A DNA stretch of 64,000 nt, taken from assembly GCA_903813345.2 (NCBI GenBank), contig CAIIXF020000005.1:33419375-33483374 (forward strand), given 5' to 3'. The stretch comes from Owenia fusiformis (Eukaryota; Annelida; Polychaeta; Sabellida; Oweniidae). Shown in pieces: positions 51,737-61,984 of this stretch. Position numbers and translations under genes: made by a program. The notes under the pieces are model-generated. The model was given only the letters and a program-made list of their open reading frames with translations. It did no database searches and was not told where the DNA came from. Positions within the stretch are counted from its first letter, which is position 1; each line of letters opens with the position of its first letter.

Positions 51737-52487
51737 CTACTAACACACCAAACTAGTTCTCACTACGTTTTCGAAAACGGGCCTAAACGAACGGATTGGA
51801 TGCACTTGGAACCGTTTGGGGTATATTTACAAACTTCATGAACGTACTCGAACGAGTAGGCTAGGTCGGCCAGAACTTAGAGCATTCTCATAATTTTCTG
51901 ATGGTCACCAAATTCTGGAGTCAGAACGAGTAACAACGTAGAGGAGTTGAACTGTCTTGGGACGTATTGAGAACAGGATAGAACTAATTACGAACGGAAA
52001 ATATAGCTATCACACTAACGGACGAGAGTGTAATATAGACTTTAGAATAATTTCAAAATTCGATGCCGACCAAACCATTTTGTGATTAGATTGTATGTAC
52101 TTCAAACGAGATGACCTACTTGGCTAGGACTGACGTAATTGCCTCACTTCGACCTTACTAGGGACGCATTAACGACGTTGTGCAACGGTCGGATATAAAT
52201 TGCACTTACGCAGCACTTAAGTGTGTACACCGACATAGTGCGACATGAGCGAACTACCAATGAGATGGACGTTTTGAAGACTGTTTATGAACGAAGTAGC
52301 TAATTATTTAGACAATATATTTCCCGACCACAGCCAGATTTAGCCCGTGTTACGAGATATTTCTAGGACTGGAAAGAACGGTTGAGATGAAGTTTGGTGT
52401 CACGGATCGGGGGTTACAAATGCACGGGATTAAAGTGAATGTTCCAGAAATATATTGGTGATAGGCCTACTCGGGGGGGGGGGCGTT

Positions 52488-52635
52488 GGAAATACCTTCA
52501 CTTTGAATATAACTTTACGATAGGACTAACTAACAAACAAAAAGACAAACAAACAAAAGGTTTATGTTTCATTATAGAAATAACACCATTTGTATTTAAT
52601 CAATATCTTTAAGAAATAAGAAAGATACCGAATTG
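52488..52635. repeat. Extra partial copy of the S-gene 3' flank
   Basis: TTGGAAATACCTTCACTTTG and the following ACAAACAAA tract with TTTAAGAAATAAGAAAGAT repeat the sequence at about 52679-52820 (3' of S2) and 49530-49670 (3' of S1). Three copies of this flank therefore exist, but only two copies of the coding exons. Confidence 0.75.
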
Positions 52636-52885
52636 AGTGTTGAATGTTCCAGAATTAAAGTGGTGATACTCCGAGGGGCATTGGAAATACCTTCACTTTG
52701 AATTTAACTTTACGATAGAACTAACTAAAACAAACAAAAAGCAAATAAATAAACAAACAAATAGTTTATATTTCATTATAAAAATATATTTAATCATTTT
52801 TTAAGAAATAGGAAAGACAACGAAATCATTTAAATCCATGCAGTAAAACGTGACAATTGTCTTTCAATGCAATAATAGGTCAAAT

Positions 52886-53477
52886 CTATTCAATGTTGTA
52901 TCGCATTTCTTCTATCGTTGAAAACTGCGATTCACCCCTCTGGTACACAGACAAGTCCAGAACTCTAGACTCAGTCTGACAAATGTTACAAATGCAATGT
53001 CCACACTGCTGCTTTTGATGTCGAACTCGGCAACTAATAATGCTGATGTATTGATCTAGGGCTCGTTTTTCCTTCCTACAGTCCGTTACAGTGCGTTTGA
53101 GGCTTTGTAACTCGTCCTTCCTAATGTCATGAAATTCTTGAATTTTCAGGAGTTCACGGTTGCAGTAGATTAACTCAATCTCTTCACTGATACCCAGTTC
53201 TGTAAATGGAAAATGGAAAATCCATTTAGAAGAAATAGTCCTTAGCTACTCAATGCACCAATGCCTACAATTGGAGTTGAGAAAAAGACACTAAACTTTT
53301 TCATCCGAGATCCGAGAAGTTATCTTCGAAAATTATGCAAAAATAAGTTGTCATTTCATTACCTTTATCCTCTCTCTTTGGAGGCTCTTCTTCTGTAATC
53401 TTTCTATTTCTCCGGATAAACCAACTTTTTGCTAACCTTTTGTTGGCAAAGTTCATTACTTCGTCAAGATACGCCAT
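52886..53477 (-). CDS. Small coiled-coil/Cys-cluster protein S2, paralogue of S1
   Basis: Exon 1 is 53477-53363 and exon 2 is 53199-52886, with the same phase 1 junction as S1 (GATAAAG|GTAAT, TTTACAG|AACTGG). The product has 142 residues and is open throughout. Compared with S1 it lacks three codons after MAYLDEVMNF (in-frame 9-bp deletion) and two residues at the start of exon 2. Most differences leave the charge pattern intact. The Cys cluster gains one Cys (QQCGHCICNIC, a C-x2-C-x-C-x2-C arrangement). Tail DLSVYQRGES is retained. Exon 2 has no early Met, so it is easily missed by simple frame scanning. Intact splice sites and frame after clear divergence argue for a working gene. Confidence 0.8.
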
Positions 53478-54103
53478 GAGTTTTCTTTATTTTTGATCCA
53501 CTTCAACTTATTTAGAATCTGAAGATAATATTTTTCTTTTGTTTATGTTACTGTCGCTATTGAGTCGTGTTGCGTAGTTATAGCGGTTGTGATGTCATTT
53601 TGCTCTATTTGATGTCGTTATGACGTAGAACATTTGTGACCATTCTATTTCAATTCATCTCTTGACGTCACAGTCACTAAAAATCACCATGCGGACTATT
53701 TAAAGCAGTGAAAACAACAAACAACTAAATCCTTGTCCTACATCCATGAACTTGATTCAGCAGCAATAGCCATATTATCTTTAAAATAAACAAAATAGCT
53801 TTATAAGTCCAACATGCACCAATGGGCACGGTATACTTCGCAGATGCTAACGCAAGGTGATTTCATTTTTGTGACTCACCTCCAAATATTTTATAAATAC
53901 ATACTAACTTAAAAAGTAACGAATACAGAAAAGTTATACATGTCATTGTATTAAAATACCAATAAATATTTTCCAGAAATTTTAAGTTCCTACGACTGTT
54001 ATGCGTATCAAATTCAAAATAGTATGCCTAATTATTTCAATAACCCAATTTTAAAATGATAATCATGTAAATATGTTAATTTATCAGTAAGCTTACAATT
54101 TAG
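53478..54103. other. Region between S2 start and the protease gene's first recognised exon
   Basis: Head-to-head arrangement: S2 (-) and the VWC/TSP1/protease gene (+). It contains a CRE at 53663 and the duplicated S promoter flank. The signal-peptide exon expected for the secreted protein is not recognised here or upstream. Confidence 0.55.
53663..53670. promoter_or_regulatory. Perfect CRE upstream of S2
   Basis: TGACGTCA 186 bp above the S2 start codon, in the same sequence context as the site at 51121. Inferred CREB/ATF site. Confidence 0.5.
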
Positions 54104-54661
54104 AGATGTGCATGACTAAAACTGGAGTACCCATGAAACATGGTGCGAAATGGCGACCGGATCGGTGCTCTAAATGTAAATGCTCGAGAAATGGATTGGC
54201 GAAGTGTTCACGAAAGAAGAGCGTAAAGTGTATAATTTTGGCAAGCACGAATATACCAGAAATAGACACTACCATTGCATTGCCCAAGACGATTGTGTCA
54301 GAGACAAACAGAACCGTTCCACTGCCAAACAAGAATTTTGAAGAAACAACCGTTTCACAGACAAGTAAGGATATACCAGAGACAGATATGACTATTCCAC
54401 CACCCATCACGACTAATTCTCCTATAACTACACAAATCGATGTAGTACCCACTAAAGAAGGGTACGTGTCATTTTGTGAATCATGGCCCTGTTGGTTGAA
54501 TTGGGGTTCTTGGACCTCGTGTAATGATTTGGAATGCCCTCCATTTTTTCGGACAAGGTCAAGGTCGTGTGTGTCGGAGGGTGGGTTTGTTGTGGAAGCT
54601 GATGCTGCGTGTCATGGACCTAAAGAGGAGCTTAGCCCCTGTCCAGTATGTAACAGCACAT
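54104..54661 (+). CDS. Protease gene: VWC-like module, Thr-rich linker and first TSP1
   Basis: After the acceptor AATTTAG. CMTKTGVPMKHGAKWRPDRC and the following CSKCKC with spaced Cys match the first part of a von Willebrand type C module. A Thr/Pro-rich segment of about 65 residues, likely glycosylated, leads to WLNWGSWTSCN...RTRSRSC, a TSP1 repeat. The donor ACAT|GTAAGT ends in phase 1. Confidence 0.8.
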
Positions 54662-57600
54662 GTAAGTAGGCTACTCTTGATGGCTTCACCATCGGGACAG
54701 TTGTAATGCTAAAAACACCATTAGCTAGGTGATCTAAAGAAACGTACTATAATTTTAGTATATTTCAACACATTTGTGTTATTTTAGTTCAATTCCTAGC
54801 GGGAAGAAAAAAGCGTGAAAGTAGTGCAATTCAACATTGGGTGGTAAGTTTAAGTAGGAGTAACCAAGGGCAACGTGAGAGATTCTGCCATGGGGTGATT
54901 CTTACCAGCAGATGGATCATGACGGCTGCCCATTGTATCTGTGACATTGATGGAGATTGTTGCGACGAGCATCGACCAATAGTCAGGTAGGGCTACTCGA
55001 TCACCTGACGAAACCCAATCCAGAGAGTGGCCGATTTTTAATTTGATCATCCTCATAATCTGTTTTACATGTGGTTTCAGATAAAAGGTGGACTAAAAAA
55101 TAACCAAGAGACTAGATTTTATGTTATCGGCAGAGAAAGAATGGGTTAAAAGGGGTCAAAGCCCGGGGGTCGAAGATACAAAAATATGTACAAATTGTAC
55201 AATATTTAGGCCTACGCCTTCCCAATGGCAAATAAGCCAAATACTGTTATTTTGCATAATTTCGAAACACTCATGTTCACCCACCCTGTTTTCAGCAATC
55301 CAAGTGAGAAATGCGACTTTAAACGTTGGAATATCAGGGCTGCTCCTGTTGATCCAAACATCAAGCGAGTCGAGAGTCAGAATGCAACTGTCGAACAAGT
55401 TGTAGTTCACGAAGGTTATAGATCTGGGATAGATATAGACGCTGCGGACATAGCATTAATTAGGATAAGAAGCCCAGGGTTAAAGTTCGGCGATTCAGAT
55501 GGATCAGCACAACCGTGTACGCTTCCAAGGGGAATTTGTTTCAACTATACTTGGTATGGCAGCTCAATATCTGATAATTGTAAGACTCATTGGGATGTGG
55601 CAGAGAATTCTGGTTGTGTTGCTGCCGTGGATGTGAAAACGCATAATTCCGGGTATTTATGAGTGGACATTTAGTCTGATATATTATATAGAATGCCCAA
55701 GTAAACGTTTATTGTGAGAAAAACGTAACTATGAGTATTTATTAGTGTTCTTGGAAAAATCTCCCGGGTCGTCCCTTCAAAATATTTGCGCATTAAAGGA
55801 CCATTCTCGTTTTGGAGAATGAAATGTATCGCTTATTTCGACGTAAAACGTATTTTGACGTTATCAATGTCGCCAACAATTTTGATTTTTTACTTAGTGT
55901 AGATAGGTTGAAATGCAATCTTTTGAATATTTAAGATTTGGTTATGGTAATATTTTTATTCCTCCCCCCCCCCACCGTCGTCAATAGCCATCTGTCTTTA
56001 ATAACGACGGCGGGGGCTCGCTAGTATTTGTTTTATGAAGTAAAAAATAAAATAGTACCTTGATTAAATCTTCAATATTCAAAAGAACACATTTCAATCT
56101 ACGTGACTTGTTAATCAAAATAAGCCGATCCTTTCTGCGTTTTCCATCTACAGCATTAATTTGCGTCGTTTGAATATCGTGTCTCATACGCATGATTTAT
56201 CTTTGTTATTCTTCAGCAATGTTACTCTGTTTCCACAGCAGAACTATGAATTAATAAACAAACATGGGTTTGTGGCGATGACAGGTAAAAAATACAAAAT
56301 ACCAAAACAAGTGAGTAAAAATAGTATAATACCCATAGCAGTTTTAAAGCGCCGAAGGGCTTAGTTTAGTGTTAGGTCCACTTAATATGAAAAGAAAAGT
56401 TACCCTCGCGGTATTGTTCCCTCAAAGGTGACCAAAGTATAAACATCAATTCTCCTGGTATTATAATCATATAGGTACAATGATTAGAATCTCATGTGCT
56501 CAATTTTTTTAAAATACATACTTTTTAAGAATCCTGTTTTAGATTTGTATTTACATGTCAACCTTTAGTTTAGTCAAAATTGGAATTTAAAAGCAAAATA
56601 AGCACAATTTCGAGCTGTGATGAAACATAAGAGCCTCTTTAAACCAGAGAAACCCACCTTCTGAAACTTGGATACTGATCTATATATACTTTATAACTTT
56701 GCATTTTTTCAATGCGATTACAGGGTGACAGCGGAGGACCGGTGACATGTAAAAGGTCACTACAGGTCGTACTTGGAGTTTTGAGTTTTACCTTTCTCAA
56801 TAGAGTCGTATTTGTCACTTCAGTACCTCACTATGTGAAGTGGGTCGAAGGAATATTCAAAGGTGAGTAGAAAAACAGTTTCCATATGGAGTTGATTCTA
56901 TTCAATCGCAAATTTTTTAATGACGCACCAGATGTAACGATGTCAAATAAGCAAAACTGAGCATTTGAATTCTTCCGTTAATCAAACTGGACTTTAATGT
57001 TTTCAGATTGGGCACCGTGGTCTGAATGGTCCACGTGCAGCGGTCAATGTGGAAAAGGCACTAGGACAAGAACTAGAGTGTGTAATGGACCTCTAATTGA
57101 CGGTGATGTCAGTTTTGGGAAATTCAATATCAACTCTGGATGTGTAGATGTTTCTCCACCAGAGCTTTGTTCAACAGAATATAAATGTTCAGGTGGCCTT
57201 CAAATATATATTTGTTCAACACTATACACTGTTGCTCATAAATATGGAATATTTTATAGATACGAACTGTTTTATGGAATTTCTACAAAATGATAACATT
57301 TTGATGAAAATTTGTAATGTGTTCTCATTCCCTCATCAGTTTTGCATTTAAAACTGATTGTTATGAAAAGTTAAAACATTTATGGTTGATTAAACTTGTA
57401 TTCACTCAGGTGACCCCATGACCTCATGATATTGGTAACTTGAAAGAGGTGTCCAAATCTTAGTTGTAATCATTGTGCACATTTTATAAAAATTTAATTT
57501 AGAGTTGGAAGAGTTTTTAGAAGGCATGTCCCATAGAATAAGTGAAAAAGAGCATGACAGGTCATAGGGATGGCGCTCTCTGGCATGAAACAAACTGCCA

Positions 57601-60600
57601 TTGCCAGTACCCTAGGGGTGTGTCATGAACAGTCTCTAAAAATTTTGCAGTGGCACCAAAGGCACTGGAATAGAACTCCAGGTCACGGCAATAGTAGCCC
57701 TAGAGGGAAAAATGTAAGAAAAGACCACCACCTGCTGCATTTATGTCATCAAAATCGCTTTAAGTCAACCAGAAGTCTACGAGATGAATGGCTGTCTCAC
57801 CCCAAAACGCGTGTTCCAGAGCTATAGACATCCAGTGATTTTTTTATAACGGATACAAGGCCATGAGATCTTTAAAGAGACCACAACTGACTGATCATAA
57901 CAAAGAAAGGTGCCCTCAATGGGCAGGAAAGCACCAAAACGTTGGACCTAATCTTTGGTGTCATATGACAGCATTTGAAGAAATAAGATGTGTCCTCCAC
58001 AAAGTTGATAATTGTGTTCGTTTCTGTCGTAGACCAGGGGGAAGAGATAATAAGGACACTTACTGATGTGGCAGTCCATGAAGGCGACCCTATTTATGTT
58101 TGGAGCAGTATTACAGAGGTTTTTTGGAGCAGTACTTCAGAAATTGCACCCCCTTGGTGATTCCCAAACATAACTTCAGAGTAAATTGACCCTTTGAACC
58201 TCCATCAAGTACCACATGTAAACAGAGTGTTTTCGGGCAACATTCAACGGCAGAATGATCATGCTGTTACATATGCTAGTGGCATCGTGTTGGATTACAC
58301 CAGGGCAGGCAATGTGGACCAGCTACCATGGACAAAAAAATCAGCCAATCAGACTAATGCAGAGCAAATGTAGGACAACCTTGGTAATGAGATTCGTAAC
58401 TTGGAACCCCACCTCAAAATTTAGACACGTTACGCACTGCCCAAATTAAGGAATGGGGCCTTATTTCACTTTGAAAGGTCAGATGTTTCATTCAATGCTG
58501 GTCCTGTAGGGTTGATGCTCTGATTGCAGCACAAAGAGGACATAACACATATTAGTGCTATCATTGGATAGAGGACACTTCAATCTTCATGACCAGATGT
58601 TTATTTTGTTTGGTCTGTTTTATATGACGATTTGGATCGGGGTGTTTTGAAAATGCAAAAATTCTTAGCGTACCCCTGTTTAAGTAACAGTGAATTTTCT
58701 AAATTTAAAAGTTACTATTTTTTCTCTAAAAATGTTAATTTGGAGGTGAAATATGTGGTTATGATTTGCCGAGAAAATAAATGTCTGAGCCAACTCCAAA
58801 TAAATGTTTTCTTACTCCAAACTTTGAATTCTGAGCTGCCAAATCTAATATTCCATATTTATGAGCAACAGTGTACATAATTTAGCCTGGTTTTGATATT
58901 TGTTAGAAGGCATTAGCCTATATTTGCTAATTACATTTATGTTAATACTCGTATATTGCTATTTAGCCCCATATGTATCCTCAGAACTGTTCCCACATAA
59001 TTTTATGGTCTTATAATATGAAATAGTTGAGAACTGATTCTCGAAACCCTCGGTCTATACTAAGAGAATCTTCTTTATGTACAGGGTGGGCCAAAAAACG
59101 CCACTTTTTTTTCAATATGCTATAACTTTTTTAATTTTTGGTACAAAATCATAATTTGCATACCAAATGAAACTTAAAGTTTTTATCTAGCCATGGATCA
59201 TGAATTGTACACTTTTACTTGAATAAAATATGTCACCAGTGTCTCGCTTAAACATGTGAGAAATAAGCATAATTTGCAAAATGTTCCTGAACTGATATGG
59301 CCTGATGACCGCCAAGCTAATAGTCCTGATGCAAACCTAAGTGAGTATAGGGTATGGGAAGGTCCCCGGGAGATTGTATGAAGGCACCCAATCTAAAGAA
59401 TGGCTCAACTAAAGCTGGCAATTAAGACATGTTGAAATAAATTGAGCTAACATTCCATTGATACTGCTATATCAGCAAGGCGACTAAAACTAAAATCGAT
59501 TATCAAATAGGGTGGCAGACCAATTGAACTCCTCTTTTAGATCAAATATTATCCAAGTTGAAGGACTTGTTACATTATAGTATTACTAAGAACCCCTGGC
59601 ACTATATAACTGCAAAGTTTGGGGTATGTAGGTTGGAAAATAAAAACGTTATAGTGTCTTGAAAAAATATTGGCCCACCCTGTATATTGTTCCTCTTCAT
59701 AGTATGACAGTATGGGGTATGATAGAACAAATACTGACTGCCATATTTTCCGGAAATAATGCAAAAAATAACTTTTGAAATGTCTTTTCCCCCGACATAA
59801 AATATTTCCCTCAATGGCAGTCATATATTGTTTTCAATGCACATTACATTGAATGTTACAATTTCCAAATGAAGATTCTACGTGGGGTGAATGGAGTGGA
59901 TTCTCTGTATGTGAACTTAAGTGCGGTAGGCATACACAGCTGCGGACCAGACAATGTCTAAAGAGTGACGGGAGCGAAGACGCTTTGACAAATTGTGAAC
60001 CAGATCCTTACTCTGGAGTCAGGGAGGCACATGAACAGTCATGTCTGCCAATAACAGAACTTAAAGGTGTGTCACCGATCGCTTTTTAAGTGAACCTCTA
60101 CTTTGACTTTATCTATTTTTATAAGAATACGTACGTGCCATCCGCCATGTATAAACTCAAGCCACCTTTTCTGACATATCAATAATGCTAAGCCTTATTT
60201 ATGCCGTCCAACAGGGAATATTTTATTGACCCACATATTTCAAAAAATATTGATATCATAAAACGTTTTTTAGAGTTACTCTATCAATCGCTGTTTTAAT
60301 CTGCTCCTGTAGGTTCGACCAATCGATGTGGAGAGGACGGTGGTCAGGGGAATGTCACCATGGCCTCGTTAGTTGGCATGTACCTTAATGATAGTCTAGT
60401 ATGTAGCGGGACACTTGTGTCACGCAGATGGCTAGTGGCACCTGCAAACTGCATACTGAAGTAAGCTTAAGTCCCAATTTCCTCAAAATTATTCTAAAAG
60501 TATACCTCCATTTCATATTTCAGAGATTTCATTTCTATAATATACAAAAGTATTGAGATACGTGAAATAATTCGTTTTAACACGTGTTAATGATTTGATT

Positions 60601-61112
60601 TTATTATTTAGGAACAAATACTGTGATATCATGAGTAAGCAGTCATACCTTTCAATGTGGTAGTGAAAATTTCAATAATCTGAAAATGTTGTTTCCAATT
60701 ATGGTTACGTTAAAGGTTTTATATTTAACAGAAGTCAAAGATCTAGACAAGCCCGTATACAAGTTTTTCATAGATTCGTAAAAAGTTTAGTTTTGGTACA
60801 AATAAATCGTAAACGATTATGATAATTTTTTATTCCAGCCAAGGCAGTTGTCCAAATACGGAAGGTTGGGAGGTCAGAATGGGGAAGACTTCAATCACAG
60901 AAAAAGATGAAATAATTATTAAGAAGATAACAAAAATTATTCTCCACCCTAAATTCCTTACCATTGATGCTGACAAAGGGGTATTTGAAAACAACAAGGC
61001 TTTGATTCAGTTAGACACACCAGTTGAAATGTCCACAAAGATTCAACCAGCTTGCCTTAATACGTTCAGGAGCCGCAAAGGCAAATGTTTTGTGCCTACG
61101 TTTAAGAATTAA
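54104..61112 (+). CDS. VWC / TSP1 / trypsin-like multidomain protein, nine exons (5' end missing)
   Basis: Exons: 54104-54661, 54788-54986, 55296-55652, 56217-56310, 56724-56862, 57007-57192, 59875-60066, 60313-60460, 60839-61112. All junction phases agree, giving 714 codons plus stop TAA. Domain order: VWC-like Cys module, Thr-rich linker, TSP1, trypsin-like domain with triad, TSP1, TSP1, second trypsin-like domain truncated before the Ser region. The Cys-rich extracellular modules imply a secreted or surface protein, but no signal peptide was found, so upstream exons are likely. Possible roles are matrix remodelling or innate defence; neither is shown by the sequence. AATAAA at 61149 is a plausible polyadenylation signal. 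Confidence 0.85.
54788..54986 (+). CDS. Protease domain 1, catalytic His exon
   Basis: Encodes FCHGVILTSRWIMTAAHC, the S1-family Cys42-Cys58 segment with catalytic His57 in TAAHC. Upstream, RKKR is followed by ESSAIQHWVVSLS where active trypsins usually have R|IVGG. Phase 1 in, phase 2 out (GTCAG|GTAGGG). Without an ATG-led frame over 60 codons it was not evident as an open frame. Confidence 0.88.
55296..55652 (+). CDS. Protease domain 1, catalytic Asp exon
   Basis: VVVHEGYRSGIDIDAADIAL with IRIRSP matches the Asp102 region (D-I-A-L). The acceptor TTTTCAG enters in phase 2. The end is set at TTCCGG|GTATTT, because the next exon needs phase 2; the frame itself runs to 55662. Confidence 0.83.
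55795..56130. mobile_element. TIR element F2 (partial) in protease gene intron
   Basis: AAAGGACCATTCTCGTTTTG matches the left end of F1 (39241). The block around 55890-55940 is inverted at 56060-56120, and a CCCACCGTCGT/ACGACGGCGGG hairpin sits in the middle. The right end is not clear. Confidence 0.55.
56217..56310 (+). CDS. Protease domain 1, linker exon before the Ser motif
   Basis: 94 bp from CTTCAG to AACAA|GTGAGT. It encodes a segment ending KKYKIPKQ, which joins GDSGGP directly in phase 0. It lacks the Cys182 and Cys191 usual in this part of S1 proteases. An alternative inner donor (GACAG|GTAAAA) would break the frame. Confidence 0.7.
56724..56862 (+). CDS. Protease domain 1, catalytic Ser exon
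   Basis: Begins exactly with GDSGGPV (Ser195) after TTACAG and ends with a C-terminal helix-like VPHYVKWVEGIF, then AAAG|GTGAGT in phase 1. Completes the S1 triad, so the first domain could be catalytically competent. Confidence 0.88.
57007..57192 (+). CDS. Second TSP1 repeat exon
   Basis: WAPWSEWSTCSGQCGKGTRT with RTRVC is a textbook TSP1 repeat (W-x2-W-x2-W, CSxxCGxGxxxRxRxC). Symmetric phase 1-1 exon, as is usual for shuffled modules. The donor is TCAG|GTGGCC; the frame runs on into a Tc1 transposon terminus, which is intron. Confidence 0.9.
57227..58873 (+). pseudogene. Decayed Tc1-type transposon
   Basis: Ends CACTGTTGCTCATAAATATG and CATATTTATGAGCAACAGTG, with TA on both sides (57225-57226, 58874-58875), 1647 bp, the standard Tc1 length. 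The plus strand encodes pieces of a Tc1 transposase in several frames: the helix-turn-helix region near 57570-57690, the Arg-rich middle near 57870-58060, and the C-terminal VDALIAAQRGHNTY ending at 58555. Multiple frameshifts and stops make it inactive. It sits in the intron just after the second TSP1 exon. Confidence 0.9.
59082..59682 (+). mobile_element. Deleted mariner/Tc1-like element (601 bp)
   Basis: Ends CAGGGTGGGCCAAAAAA and ATTGGCCCACCCTG with TA on both sides (59080-59081, 59683-59684). Internally a degenerate stretch near 59296-59370 reads like the C-terminal WP...SPDxN...VWE motif of mariner-group transposases. The N-terminal and central parts are missing. Confidence 0.85.
59875..60066 (+). 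CDS. Third TSP1 repeat exon
   Basis: WGEWSGFSVCELKCGRHTQL with RTRQC is a TSP1 repeat. Acceptor AATGAAG, donor AAAG|GTGTGT, phase 1-1. The repeat has lost one Trp and replaces the usual S-x2-C before Cys-Gly, but keeps the Arg ladder. Confidence 0.85.
60313..60460 (+). CDS. Protease-like domain 2, His exon with His lost
   Basis: VCSGTLVSRRWLVAPANC aligns with the Cys42-Cys58 segment of S1 proteases, but the AAHC motif reads APANC: Asn replaces the catalytic His. The N-terminus has no IVGG-like activation sequence either. Phase 1 in, phase 2 out (CTGAA|GTAAGC). Confidence 0.88.
60839..61112 (+). CDS. Protease-like domain 2, Asp region with Asp lost, and stop
   Basis: After TATTCCAG in phase 2. 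ILHPKFLTIDADKGVFENNK is followed by ALIQLDTPVEMSTKIQPACL, which aligns with the Asp102 region, but Asn stands in place of the Asp (ENNKALIQL for ND-x-AL-x-L). The frame ends with TAA after FVPTFKN, where the Ser195 half of the fold should begin. The domain is therefore a non-catalytic half-domain. Confidence 0.87.
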
Positions 61113-61984
61113 AATGAACTTATCGACTTTTATTAGACTATTGTTTGGAATAAATATCAATTTTAAAAGAAAATGTTCATTTCTTATTTGTTAACTTTGC
61201 AAAGATGTCATTAAATCATATTTAGAACAAAACAATATATGCATGCGCGACTCTTTTCCATGAAAACTGCCACAGGTTATCATTGCCGGCTACTATGTAT
61301 AACAATAATGTCTGACAAGTTGATGAATGCCATAAATAAAAAAAGTTAATTTTTGTATAAAAATATTTATTTTATTTCAATATTTGATATATAAAATAAA
61401 CATTATGTTCATCCACTAACTGATGTTAGATGAGAGAAGTCCACATATGTTTTTATCATAACAAAGTCTCTTGACAATATTTCAACGCAGTTTAGTTCCT
61501 CACCTAAGAGCTAGTAATGCTCATGAAGCTATAAATGATCCAGCAATCCTCATCACACTGGGGTGCATCAATCCCAAATGCACTGACTTCCAGCAAATCT
61601 CCAACGTACAGAGGTACAACAATCAAGACACACTGAGGTGCTGCAATCTCCAACAAATTAAGGTGCAGTAGTCCCTAACAAATTGAGGTGCTGCTATCCC
61701 CAACAAATTGAGTTGCAGGAGTCCCTAACAAATTGAGGTCCAGCAACCCCAACACACTGAGGTGCAAAAATCCCCAATATACTTAGGTCCACAAATGCTT
61801 CGGTTAGACCATGAGCATTAGTCTAGTAGGAAGGTATGGTCCCCATGCACCCGAAAGATGCATTTTTTTAATGTACATTTTTGTAATCCTAAAGGTCCAT
61901 ACTAAAGATTTTTGCATGTTCCCAGAATGAAATATTGTCCCATGGTATCCATTGGCGGCCATCTTGAATTTTTGAAAGAGTTGG
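61113..61984. other. 3' flank of the protease gene
   Basis: Contains AATAAA at 61149 about 37 bases after the stop, then non-coding sequence and the minisatellite at 61540-61800. Confidence 0.6.
61540..61800. repeat. Degenerate minisatellite, about 30-bp unit
   Basis: Repeated unit near CCCCAACAAATTGAGGTGC, eight or more copies with drift (e.g. 61648-61740). The plus-strand frame here is repeat-derived. Confidence 0.75.

Larger units (their letters stand above)
50364..52885. other. Region between the S1 and S2 genes
   Basis: Includes the S1 promoter side with three perfect TGACGTCA sites (50602, 51008, 51121), a GC-rich hairpin (50804-50842), the hAT-like MITE at 51432-51736 and a partial extra copy of the duplicated 3' flank (52488-52635). 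No other gene is recognised. Confidence 0.6.

Noticed and set aside
54093-54452. Minus-strand 119-codon frame
   Set aside because: Antisense shadow of the VWC-like/TSP1 exon; the plus strand carries the Cys-module motifs and matching splice sites.
57193-57293. Extension of the second TSP1 exon frame
   Set aside because: Runs into the Tc1 terminal repeat after a good phase-1 donor.
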